From Albidovulum sediminis (lineage in GTDB: Bacteria > Pseudomonadota > Alphaproteobacteria > Rhodobacterales > Rhodobacteraceae), in the NCBI RefSeq assembly GCF_025380365.1, contig NZ_JAOCQF010000002.1, forward strand, positions 328,846-392,845: DNA of 64,000 nucleotides, given 5' to 3'. Of the stretch, positions 16,545 to 23,858 are shown piece after piece. The translations under genes and the position numbers were made by a program. Each line of letters opens with the position of its first letter. Position 1 is the first letter of the stretch. The notes below the pieces were generated by a model, which was given only the letters and a program-made list of their open reading frames with translations, did not search any database and was not told where the DNA came from.

Positions 16545-17468
16545 TCAGAACTGGCGGGTCGGTGCCGATTGCCCCGGCCCCTGCTCCGGGATCAGGGCCG
16601 CTCCCGGCCCAGCGGCGACGAAGCCGTTGCAGAAGGTGGCGTGCGGCATCAGCCGGGCGAGCGTGGCGGGGAGCGCCGCCTCCGACCCCCGGAGTGCGGT
16701 GTCATAGGCGCGAGCGACGTCGTTGAAGGCGCCCGCGTGCGGCGACAGCCGCAGAGAGGCGACGCCGGCATCGCGCAGCGCGCCGATCTGCGCCGCAACG
16801 GTCGTGACCGCCCGGCCAAGCGTCTGCACGCCGTTCACCGTCAGGAACGCCTGCCCGTCGAGCGTGTCCACGTCGCGCCCGTCCGGGTCTTCGCCGCAGA
16901 CGAACTGGCAACTGTCCTTGGCACGGTCATGCAGTCGCGCGTGATAGCAGCGCCCCGATATGGCAAGCGGGGCGCGGCCATGCCCCCAGACCTCGACCGC
17001 CACGTCCGCCGCCCGGCCAGCGCGCGCCAGCGTCTCGATCGACGCCAGCGGCAGTTCCGGCGGCAGGCAGATGCGGGTCGCCCCCCGCCGCGCCAGCCAT
17101 TCGAGCGTGCCTTCGTTGTAGACGTTCACCATCGGCCCCACCCAGAAGGGCGCGCCCACCGGCACATGCGCCAGCGCGGACAAGTCGTTGACCTCGACCG
17201 GCAGGCCTGCGGCCATCAGGTCGGCCGTCATCCGCCGTTCGCGCTTGAGCGTGATGAGCGCGAGGGTGGACAGCGCCACCTCCTTGCCGCCGTCGCGCAG
17301 CACATCGACGGCGCCGGCGATCTCGTCCTGCCAGAAGGGCAGACGCTTGGAGCAGACCCATTCGCCGATAACCACGCGCGCGACCGGGGCCGCGGCGAGA
17401 TCGCGGTAGAACGCCCGCACCGCCTCGGCGGACCAGAAGAAGGGATTGGGGCCGACGGTCAGGTCCAT
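16545..17468 (-). CDS. ubiV: O2-independent ubiquinone biosynthesis protein UbiV
   Basis: A 307-residue U32 peptidase-family protein. UbiV forms a complex with UbiU that hydroxylates the quinone ring without oxygen. The four 4Fe-4S ligands are visible as C39, C174, C187 and C191, with the same 13- and 4-residue spacing as in the E. coli protein (C39, C180, C193, C197). The ATG at 17468 follows the ubiU stop by 2 nt and is preceded by GGAGGTG, so it is preferred to the in-frame GTG two codons earlier. It is the last gene of the leftward ubiT-ubiU-ubiV operon. Confidence 0.94.
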   Translation of the reverse strand: MDLTVGPNPFFWSAEAVRAFYRDLAAAPVARVVIGEWVCSKRLPFWQDEIAGAVDVLRDGGKEVALSTLALITLKRERRMTADLMAAGLPVEVNDLSALAHVPVGAPFWVGPMVNVYNEGTLEWLARRGATRICLPPELPLASIETLARAGRAADVAVEVWGHGRAPLAISGRCYHARLHDRAKDSCQFVCGEDPDGRDVDTLDGQAFLTVNGVQTLGRAVTTVAAQIGALRDAGVASLRLSPHAGAFNDVARAYDTALRGSEAALPATLARLMPHATFCNGFVAAGPGAALIPEQGPGQSAPTRQF

Positions 17469-17470
17469 GT

Positions 17471-18451
17471 TCACCTCCAGGTCTTGGCATAGGCGCCGGT
17501 GGTGGCGGCCTGCCCCTCGGTCAGCCGGGTCAGGAGCCCTTCGGGCATGGGGTCGCCGCGCTCGGCGGCTTCCACGGCGGCGCGGAAGGCGCGGACAACC
17601 TGTGTGACATAGGCACGGCTGCGTTGGCGCCCCTCGATCTTCAGCGCGCTGACGCCAGCCTTGCGAAGCGCGGGGATCAGGCGCGTGGCATCGAGGCTGA
17701 CCGGGTCCTCGAAGATGTGGCCGGTCTGGTCGCCCGAGGTGAAGCAGCCCTTGCAAAGCGTGGGATAGGGGACGGGCGCGCCCCTGGCCGTCCGGTGGAT
17801 CAGGAAGCCGCCCAGCCGCGCCTCCTGCCCCTTCGCGGTTTCCGCATAGGCCACATGCGAGGCAGGCGAACAGACGCCGTTCATGTTGGGCGAAAGCCCC
17901 GTGGCATAGGAGGAGAGCGAACAGCGCCCCTCGGCCATCACGCAAAGCCCGCCGAAGACGAAGACCTCGGTCTCCACTTCGGTTTCCCGGTTGATGGCGG
18001 CGATCTCTTCGACGGTCAGGACGCGCGGCAGCACGACGCGCCTGACGCCGAAGGCCTGGGCATAAAGGTTGATCGCGTCGGGATTGGCGGCGGCGGCCTG
18101 AACCGACAGGTGGAGGCGCAGCCCCGGATGGCGCTCGGCGGCGTGGGCGAGAAGCCCGATATCGGCCAGGATCACCGCATCGGCGCCTGCCGCCGCCGCA
18201 TCGGCCACCGCCCGGTGCCAAAGGTCTTGAGCCCCCGCGCGCGGGAAGGTGTTGATCGCGACCAGGACTTTCGCCCCCCTGTCATGGGCAAAATCGATGC
18301 CGGCTGCCATCTCCTCGCGGCTGAAGTTGAGGCCCGGAAAGTTGCGCGCGTTCGTTTCGTCGGCAAAGCCGCAATAGACCGTATGCGCGCCCGCCTCGAC
18401 CGCGGCGCGCAGCGCGGCGGGCGTGCCCGCCGGGCAGACGAGTTCCATCAT
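17471..18451 (-). CDS. ubiU: O2-independent ubiquinone biosynthesis protein UbiU
   Basis: A 326-residue U32-family partner of UbiV. The iron-sulfur ligands correspond to C170, C177, C194 and C233 (GGLCVMAEGRC, NGVCSP, TLCKGC), offset by exactly one residue from the E. coli C169/C176/C193/C232 set. The N-terminal MELVCPAGTP and the NARNFPGLNF segment are typical of the family. The start overlaps the ubiT stop by 4 nt and the stop lies 2 nt before ubiV, so the three genes are tightly coupled. An FNR-type box upstream of ubiT suggests induction under low oxygen. Confidence 0.95.
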   Translation of the reverse strand: MMELVCPAGTPAALRAAVEAGAHTVYCGFADETNARNFPGLNFSREEMAAGIDFAHDRGAKVLVAINTFPRAGAQDLWHRAVADAAAAGADAVILADIGLLAHAAERHPGLRLHLSVQAAAANPDAINLYAQAFGVRRVVLPRVLTVEEIAAINRETEVETEVFVFGGLCVMAEGRCSLSSYATGLSPNMNGVCSPASHVAYAETAKGQEARLGGFLIHRTARGAPVPYPTLCKGCFTSGDQTGHIFEDPVSLDATRLIPALRKAGVSALKIEGRQRSRAYVTQVVRAFRAAVEAAERGDPMPEGLLTRLTEGQAATTGAYAKTWR

Positions 18452-18978
18452 TCCCTGACCTCCGTTTCCGTGACGCGATGCAGCGACAGGCCGGTGCGCC
18501 GTTCGAGCAACCCGGACAGGCGCCGGGCCATGGGTCCGGCGGCGGGGGCAAGTCCCGCAATCTCCTCGGTCAGGTCGATTTCCGCATCGTCAAGCGCATT
18601 GCGCAGCGCGAGGACCGCCGCGGTATCTCCGCCGATCGTCAACTCGCCCGAGAAGAAGAGCGCGTCACCGTCCTCGGCCCCGTGCAGCATCGACAGGAAC
18701 GCCGACAGGCGCCCGCGGATCGCCGCGTCGTGTGCGGGGCGGGCGGACCGGGGCAGGACGCGGGCGCGGCGCAGCGCCGGTTCGATCAGCAGCAGCACCG
18801 GCACATTGGTCACGTCGATCAGGAACCGTGCGCCCGCCGCCGCCCCCATCCGGCCGAGGATCGCCGGGTGCCGGCGCAGCGTCGAACGCATCAGCATCGA
18901 CAGCACCGCGGCAAGCGGTGAAAGCGGCAGGGGCAGGGGCAGGGCGGGCATGGGCGGCTGCGTCATGCGCCCCGGCAT
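18448..18978 (-). CDS. ubiT: SCP2-domain accessory protein UbiT
   Basis: A 176-residue protein with an SCP2/sterol-carrier lipid-binding domain (about residues 40-165), including the conserved FSGELTIGGDTAAVLALRNALDD. UbiT binds ubiquinone precursors for the anaerobic UbiUV hydroxylases. The N-terminus is Pro/Leu-rich and hydrophobic. Three in-frame starts exist: TTG 18984, ATG 18978 and ATG 18966. GGGA precedes ATG 18978, which is used here. It is first in the ubiTUV operon and lies 91 bp from the divergent ubiD start, with an FNR-like box between them. Confidence 0.88.
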   Translation of the reverse strand: MPGRMTQPPMPALPLPLPLSPLAAVLSMLMRSTLRRHPAILGRMGAAAGARFLIDVTNVPVLLLIEPALRRARVLPRSARPAHDAAIRGRLSAFLSMLHGAEDGDALFFSGELTIGGDTAAVLALRNALDDAEIDLTEEIAGLAPAAGPMARRLSGLLERRTGLSLHRVTETEVRE

Positions 18979-19001
18979 AGGCAATCCCGCACTCCGGCAT
19001 C

Positions 19002-19015
19002 TTGATAATTGTCAA
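19002..19015. promoter_or_regulatory. FNR/CRP-family (FnrL/DNR-type) binding site
   Basis: TTGATAATTGTCAA matches the FNR consensus TTGAT-N4-ATCAA with one mismatch. It is the only AT-rich patch between the divergent ubiT and ubiD genes. Its centre (19008.5) would put a class II start point near 19050 for ubiD, leaving a leader of about 20 nt. The mirror position for ubiT would be near 18967. The downstream genes on both sides have anaerobic or NO-related roles, which supports an oxygen- or NO-responsive FNR-family regulator. Confidence 0.82.
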
Positions 19016-19069
19016 TCCCGCGCCGCTTTCCGGCTGCTAAGCGGGGCGGGCTGCAACCGGACCACCTTC

Positions 19070-20554
19070 ATGCAACGCCTGTCGCCCTGTCCCGACCTGC
19101 GCGCCTTCCTCGACCGGGCCGAAGCCCTGGGCGATCTGGCCCGTATCGGCGCCCCGGTCGCCCTGCGTCATGAGATGACCGCGGTGCAGCTTGCCGCGCT
19201 TCGGCGCGGCGGGCCGGTCCTGCGCTTCGACAATGCGAGCGACGACCACGGGGCGAGGGCCGGCCTTCCCGTCATTTCCAACCTCTTTGGCACGCGGGCC
19301 CGGGTCGCGTCGGGACTTGGCATCGCGCCCGACGACGTGGGCGAGTTCGGCGCCTTCCTGGCCGCATTGCGCGCCCCCGCCCCGGTCGAGGGGATGCGCG
19401 ACGCGCTCGCGCGCTGGCCGATGCTGCGCGCGGCGCTGTCCACGCGGCCGAAGATCCTGCGTCGCCCGCCCGTGCAGGAGGCGCGGCTGCCCGATCTTGC
19501 CGCGTTGCCGGTGCAGACGCCCTGGCCGGGCGATGCCGGCCCGCTGATCACCTGGCCGGTGGTGGTCACCCGCCCGCACGGCAGCGCGCCCGCGGATGTG
19601 GCGCGCTACAATCTTGGCGTCTACCGCGCGCAGGTGATCGGCCCGGACCGGCTGATCCTGCGCTGGCTGGCCCATCGCGGCGGCGCGGCCCATGCCCGCG
19701 GCTGGGCACGGGCGGGCGAGCCGATGCCCGTCGCCGTGGCGCTGGGCTGCGATCCCGCGCTTCTGCTGTCGGCGGCGCTTCCCCTGCCCGAAACCGTGTC
19801 GGAACTGACCTTTTCCGGCGTTCCGCGCGGCGCACGCACCGAGATCGCGCCGGCCGCCACCGTCCCGCTGATGGTTCCCGCGCGGGCCGAAATCGTGATC
19901 GAGGGCTGGGTCCACCCCGGCGACACCGCGCCGGAGGGGCCGTTCGGCGACCACACGGGTTACTACAACGCCGCCGAACCGTTCCCCGTCCTCAGCGTCT
20001 CGGCGATCACCTGCCGCAGCGATCCGCTTTACCTGTCCACCGTCACCGGCCGCCCGCCCGACGAGCCTTCGGTGATCGGAGAGGTCTTCAACGATCTCGC
20101 CCTTCCCGTCATCCGCGCCCAGATCCCCGAGGTCGAGGATCTCTGGCTGCCGCCCGCCGCTTGTTCTTACCGAGTCGCGGTTGTGAAGATCGCCAAGCGC
20201 TATCCGGGCCAGGCGCGGCGGGTGATGATGGCGCTCTGGGGGATGCTGCCGCAGTTCAGCTACACCAAGATGATCGTCGCGGTGGACGGCGACATCGACG
20301 CCCGCAACTGGGATGACGTTCTCTGGGCGCTGTCCACCCGGATGGACCCGGCGCGCGACCTGATGGTGGTGGACGGCACGCCGATGGACTACCTCGACTT
20401 CGCCAGCCCGCGCGAAGGGCTTGCGGGCAAGATCGGGCTGGATGCCACGACGAAGATCAAGGCAGAAACCACCCGCGACTGGGGCCGCGTGATGGTGTTG
20501 GACCCCGCGCACGAGGCGCGCGCGGCCCGGCTGCTGGACGAGGTCATGGCATGA
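19070..20554 (+). CDS. ubiD: UbiD-family decarboxylase
   Basis: A 494-residue prenylated-FMN-dependent decarboxylase. In ubiquinone synthesis UbiD removes the carboxyl group of 3-polyprenyl-4-hydroxybenzoate. The hallmark APEGPFGDHTGYY-type segment, the N-terminal FLDRAEALGDLARI and the C-terminal GLDATTKIKAETTRDWGR are clear, and the length matches E. coli UbiD. The ATG is at 19070; the longer open frame upstream runs through ubiTU antisense and is rejected. The stop overlaps the ubiX start by 4 nt. Together with ubiX and the divergent ubiTUV it forms an anaerobic ubiquinone module around the FNR-like box. A role on another aromatic acid cannot be excluded. Confidence 0.93.
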   Translation: MQRLSPCPDLRAFLDRAEALGDLARIGAPVALRHEMTAVQLAALRRGGPVLRFDNASDDHGARAGLPVISNLFGTRARVASGLGIAPDDVGEFGAFLAALRAPAPVEGMRDALARWPMLRAALSTRPKILRRPPVQEARLPDLAALPVQTPWPGDAGPLITWPVVVTRPHGSAPADVARYNLGVYRAQVIGPDRLILRWLAHRGGAAHARGWARAGEPMPVAVALGCDPALLLSAALPLPETVSELTFSGVPRGARTEIAPAATVPLMVPARAEIVIEGWVHPGDTAPEGPFGDHTGYYNAAEPFPVLSVSAITCRSDPLYLSTVTGRPPDEPSVIGEVFNDLALPVIRAQIPEVEDLWLPPAACSYRVAVVKIAKRYPGQARRVMMALWGMLPQFSYTKMIVAVDGDIDARNWDDVLWALSTRMDPARDLMVVDGTPMDYLDFASPREGLAGKIGLDATTKIKAETTRDWGRVMVLDPAHEARAARLLDEVMA

Positions 20555-21135
20555 CCGCGCGGGTCGTCCTTGGCGTTTCGGGCGCGTCCGGCGCGGCACT
20601 TGCGCTCGACTGCGCGCGCGCGCTCCACGCGGCGGGGGCGGAGGTGGAACTGGTGCTTTCCGCCATGGCCGAGCGCACGCTGGCGCTGGAAATCGGCCCC
20701 GCCGCGCGGGACGAACTGGTCGCACTGGCTGCCCGCGTTCACCCGGTCATCGACCTGGGCGCGGCCATCGCCTCGGGCTCCTTCCCGGTCGCGGGCATGA
20801 TCGTCGCGCCCTGTTCGATGCGCAGCCTGGCCGCGATCGCGCACGGGCTGGACGACAACCTTCTGACCCGTGCCGCCGGGGTGCAACTGAAGGAACGCCG
20901 CCCGCTGATCCTTCTGGCACGCGAGGCGCCGCTGACGCTGGCCCACCTGCACAACATGACCGCCGTTACCGAGATGGGGGCGGTCGTCCTGCCCCCAGTG
21001 CCGGCCTTCTACCTCCGCCCCGTCACGGTGGCGGAGATCACTGCCCAGATCGCCGCGCGCGCAGTCGATCTTTTGCACCTTGGCCCGCCCATCGCGCAGG
21101 CCTGGACCCCCGAGACGAAAGGAAATGCGACATGA
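20551..21135 (+). CDS. ubiX: Flavin prenyltransferase UbiX
   Basis: A 194-residue flavoprotein that makes the prenylated FMN cofactor required by UbiD. The FMN-binding GVSGASGA loop lies at residues 8-15, and APCSMRSLAAIAHGLDDNLLTRAA is the conserved central segment. The C-terminal MGAVVLPPVPAFY follows. It overlaps ubiD by 4 nt and ric by 4 nt, so the three should be one translationally coupled operon. Confidence 0.95.
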   Translation: MTARVVLGVSGASGAALALDCARALHAAGAEVELVLSAMAERTLALEIGPAARDELVALAARVHPVIDLGAAIASGSFPVAGMIVAPCSMRSLAAIAHGLDDNLLTRAAGVQLKERRPLILLAREAPLTLAHLHNMTAVTEMGAVVLPPVPAFYLRPVTVAEITAQIAARAVDLLHLGPPIAQAWTPETKGNAT

Positions 21136-21797
21136 CCACCCTTGCCATCACCCCCGAAACCCCGGTCGGCGCCATCACCGATGCCCTGCCCGGCGCGACC
21201 GAGGTCTTCCGCCGCGCGGGGATCGGTTTCTGCTGCGGCGGGGACGAGGCCCTGGCCGAGGCCGCCGCCCACAACGGCGCGGACCTCGGCGCGGTCATGG
21301 CCGAATTGAAGGCGCTTCTCGCCCGGCAGGGCGGCGAGGCGCCGTCGGAAACCCCCGCCCTGATCGACTATATCCTCCTGCGCTACCATGACGTCCACCG
21401 CGAGGAACTGGAATGGCTGATCCCGCTCGCCCGGAAGGTTGAGACCGTCCACGGCGACCATGAGGAGGCGCCGCTTGGCCTGACCGAGGCGCTGGTGGCG
21501 CTGGCCGAGGACCTCGACAGCCACATGGTGAAGGAGGAGAACGTGCTGTTCCCGATGATGCGGGCGGGCGGCCATCCGATGATCGTTCACCCGATCGCGG
21601 CGATGCGGCACGAACACGACACCGCGGACGCCCTGCTGCGCCAGGTTCTGGAGGTCACCCGCGATCTTGACCTGCCGGTGGGCGCCTGCCGTAGCTGGAC
21701 CGCGCTATACACCGGCTTGCGCAAGTTTGCCGATGACCTCGTCGAGCATATGCGGCTGGAGAACGACGTGCTGTTCCCGCGTTACGAGAGGGTCTGA
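21132..21797 (+). CDS. ric: Di-iron Fe-S cluster repair protein (RIC: YtfE/ScdA/DnrN)
   Basis: A 221-residue RIC protein that helps restore iron-sulfur clusters damaged by NO or peroxide. The ScdA-type N-terminal domain (about 1-60) ends in GIGFCCGG with the vicinal cysteines. The hemerythrin-like part supplies the di-iron ligands in YHDVHREEL, LDSHMVKEENVLFP, HEHDTADALL and EHMRLENDVLFP. It is the third gene of the ubiD-ubiX operon. Since UbiU and UbiV carry labile 4Fe-4S clusters, a shared FNR-controlled transcript is functionally sensible. It overlaps the convergent nnrS by 16 bp. Confidence 0.92.
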   Translation: MTTLAITPETPVGAITDALPGATEVFRRAGIGFCCGGDEALAEAAAHNGADLGAVMAELKALLARQGGEAPSETPALIDYILLRYHDVHREELEWLIPLARKVETVHGDHEEAPLGLTEALVALAEDLDSHMVKEENVLFPMMRAGGHPMIVHPIAAMRHEHDTADALLRQVLEVTRDLDLPVGACRSWTALYTGLRKFADDLVEHMRLENDVLFPRYERV

Positions 21798-22879
21798 GCA
21801 GGGCGCGCCGCGCTCAGCACCGGAAAGGGCGCGGGGTGCGCCAGGGCGGGCAGGTGGGCCGACAGGAAGGCGATCCACCCGCCCGACCAGAGAAGGCCCG
21901 ACAGCACGATCCAGCCTGCAGGGGCCTGCGCGGCTTCGGCGCCCGCCCGGATCGCGGCGGCCAGGAGGAGGAGCGCGAAGGCCAGCCAGTGGTGCCGGCG
22001 CGGCACAAGCCCGGAGCCCGGCGGGCGGAGCATCGTCGCACGGGCGGCAAAGGCCAGCACCATCGGCCCCATGACGCCCATCGCCAGCAGATGCTCGGCG
22101 GCGAGGGCCGGGATCGCGCCCGCCCCCGCCGCCGCCTGAACGACCAGCGCCGGGCAGAGCCCCGCATAGGCCATCGCAAGCATGCGGTTCGCCGCACCCG
22201 CGCGCGATGCCCCGCGCAGCCGCGTCAGCACCCAGACCGCGGCAAGGGCCAGGGCCGCCGTCCCCCACGTCGTCCCCCACGCCGTCCCTGCCAGCGCCAT
22301 CCCCGCGAGGATGAGGGCAAGACCGGGCCAGAACCGCGGGGATGCGGCCGCCTCGATCTGCTCCGCCGCCAGAAAGGCCGGGACCGCCCGGCCCCCGACT
22401 GCCAGGATCAGCGCGGCCATGGCCAGCAGCAAGGGAGATGCCGGCAGATGCCCGGCGATCACCGCGACCTCTGCCACTGCCAACGCCAGCGGCGCCGAGG
22501 CCAGCGGCAGCCGCCACCAGCGCCGCGCAATGACGACCGGCCAGAGCACGGCCAGCGCGATGGCGAAAAGAAGCAGCACCAGCGCGCCCACCGCCTCCGG
22601 CCGGACCAGGGACACGATCCGGGCAGCGATAGCCAACAGGCCCAGCACCGGCGCCCCAAGCGGCGCGTCCTGCCCGGTCCAGGCCCGCTGCGCGGTCAGG
22701 ACATAGCCCACGACTGCCGCCCCGCCGAAGCCGAAGACGCCCAGCCGCAGGTGCGCAAGCCGAGGATCGTCGAGCGGCAGGATCCAGACCCAAGGCAGCG
22801 CCGCCGCCATGATCCCGGCGAGCGTGAAGAATACCCCTGCCGGATGCCGCCACAGCGCCGCGCGCGGCCTTGTCATCAT
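21782..22879 (-). CDS. nnrS: NnrS family protein
   Basis: A 365-residue, very hydrophobic protein with about ten to twelve predicted membrane helices. It carries NnrS family features: the N-terminal RLAHLRLGVFGFGGAAVVGYVLTAQRAW broken by charged turns, GRAVPAFLA, and HLLAMGVMGPMVLAFAARATM. NnrS is a haem- and copper-containing membrane protein found beside denitrification genes that relieves NO stress. Its ATG overlaps the ribH2 stop by 1 nt (TAATG), so it is translationally coupled to ribH2 and lies on an mRNA led by an FMN riboswitch. It is convergent with ric. Confidence 0.88.
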   Translation of the reverse strand: MMTRPRAALWRHPAGVFFTLAGIMAAALPWVWILPLDDPRLAHLRLGVFGFGGAAVVGYVLTAQRAWTGQDAPLGAPVLGLLAIAARIVSLVRPEAVGALVLLLFAIALAVLWPVVIARRWWRLPLASAPLALAVAEVAVIAGHLPASPLLLAMAALILAVGGRAVPAFLAAEQIEAAASPRFWPGLALILAGMALAGTAWGTTWGTAALALAAVWVLTRLRGASRAGAANRMLAMAYAGLCPALVVQAAAGAGAIPALAAEHLLAMGVMGPMVLAFAARATMLRPPGSGLVPRRHHWLAFALLLLAAAIRAGAEAAQAPAGWIVLSGLLWSGGWIAFLSAHLPALAHPAPFPVLSAARPAQTLS

Positions 22880-23349
22880 TATTCGGCCGCCAACCGTGCC
22901 GCAGTTTCAAGCCCGGCATGGGTCGCGGCGATCGCCATGGCCGCCTCGGCCGCCTCGCGCCCCTTCTTCACGAAATGCGCCATGAAGAAGTCCCGATGCT
23001 CGGCAGTAGGCTGGAAATGGTGCGGCGTGAGCGAGACCGACAGCACCGGCACGCCGGTTGCCAGCCCCGCCTCCATCAGCCCGGTCACGACCGCCTGCGC
23101 CACGAAATCGTGCCGGTAGATGCCGCCGTCGACGACCAGCGCCGCCGCCGCGACGGCGTCGTAACGGCCGCTTTCGGCCAGCTTTTGCGCCAGAAGCGGC
23201 ATTTCGAACGCGCCCGGCACCTCGAAGCAATCAACCTCGGCGGCGGCGTCGATCTCGGCCAGACGCGCGGTGAACCCCGCCAGCGCCTGATCGACGAACT
23301 CGGCGTGCCAGCGGGCCTTGATGAAGGCGAACCTTGGGGATTTTGTCAT
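22879..23349 (-). CDS. ribH2: 6,7-Dimethyl-8-ribityllumazine synthase, RibH2 type
   Basis: A 156-residue lumazine synthase catalysing the penultimate step of riboflavin synthesis. It resembles the decameric RibH2 form of Brucella and other alphaproteobacteria: FIKARWHAEFVDQAL at the N-terminus, EVPGAFEMPLLAQ, and PVLSVSLTPHHFQ with the His region. The ATG at 23349 has GGAG 4 nt upstream; the longer frame runs back towards the riboswitch and is rejected. An FMN riboswitch aptamer ends about 70 nt upstream. nnrS follows with a 1-nt overlap. Confidence 0.93.
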   Translation of the reverse strand: MTKSPRFAFIKARWHAEFVDQALAGFTARLAEIDAAAEVDCFEVPGAFEMPLLAQKLAESGRYDAVAAAALVVDGGIYRHDFVAQAVVTGLMEAGLATGVPVLSVSLTPHHFQPTAEHRDFFMAHFVKKGREAAEAAMAIAATHAGLETAARLAAE

Positions 23350-23355
23350 GGCTCC

Positions 23356-23380
23356 GGATCCTTTCCACGTGACAAGATCC
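23356..23380 (-). promoter_or_regulatory. Hairpin next to the ribH2 ribosome-binding site
   Basis: GGATC and GATCC form an inverted repeat around a 15-nt loop between the FMN aptamer and the GGAG ribosome-binding site of ribH2. It abuts the Shine-Dalgarno sequence, so it may be part of the expression platform that controls translation. The pairing is short and the assignment tentative. Confidence 0.35.
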
Positions 23381-23418
23381 CAGAGCGCACAGACCGCCCG
23401 GACCAGCGGCCCGACCGT

Positions 23419-23548
23419 CCCATTCTCTCCCATCCGGACTTTCACCGTCGGCCCCGGAATTTCACCGGATCTGCTGACCCGCCCCGAAGGACGGCGCTCG
23501 CGGGCTATGACCGCCGGTGGGGAGTTTCACCCCGCCCTGAGAATGTCC
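23419..23548 (-). promoter_or_regulatory. FMN riboswitch (RFN element)
   Basis: On the minus strand the region starts near 23548 with TCTCAGGGCGGGGTGAAA and continues with CCCACCGGCGGT, a variable stem-loop, then GGTGAAATTCCGGGGCCGACGGTGAAAGTCCGGATGGGAGAGA (here split only for reading). These are the conserved blocks of the RFN aptamer in the right order. It lies about 70 nt upstream of ribH2, a classic target, and is expected to repress ribH2 (and nnrS) when FMN is high. Confidence 0.93.
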
Positions 23549-23656
23549 TTGTGTTAACCGCCCGCGCCGCCCGCGTCAAAGCCGAATGCGCCTCGAATGA
23601 CGCGCGACGCGACACTCAGGGCCCGGAAGGGGTCGATCCGGCGAGGGAAGAAGAAA

Positions 23657-23743
23657 TGGTGCGGTTGAGAAGACTCGAACTTCCACGGGGGTTAGCCCAC
23701 AGCGACCTCAACGCTGCGCGTCTACCAATTCCGCCACAACCGC
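23657..23743 (-). tRNA. tRNA-Leu (GAG anticodon)
   Basis: An 87-nt class II tRNA on the minus strand with encoded CCA. The acceptor stem is GCGGTTG/CAACCGC with A73. The D-arm contains GGAATTGGTAGAC, and the anticodon stem CAGCG/CGCTG holds TTGAGGT, anticodon GAG. A long variable arm and the T-loop TTCGAGT follow. Confidence 0.95.
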
Positions 23744-23751
23744 ACTCTGTT

Positions 23752-23767
23752 CCGGGGCGCGCCCCGG
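23752..23767. repeat. 16-bp perfect GC palindrome
   Basis: CCGGGGCGCGCCCCGG lies between tRNA-Leu and the end of the leftward peptidoglycan-binding gene. It could act as a transcript-end hairpin for that gene, but no T tract follows on the minus strand. It may also mark the upstream edge of the tRNA promoter. Confidence 0.35.
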
Positions 23768-23858
23768 CGAGGTGCGCGCTTCTTAGCCGAGCGTTCCGGC
23801 GAAGTGAAGGGGATTCTTCGGAGCGCCGAAAAATTCCTCCACCCCCGGAATCAGCGGT

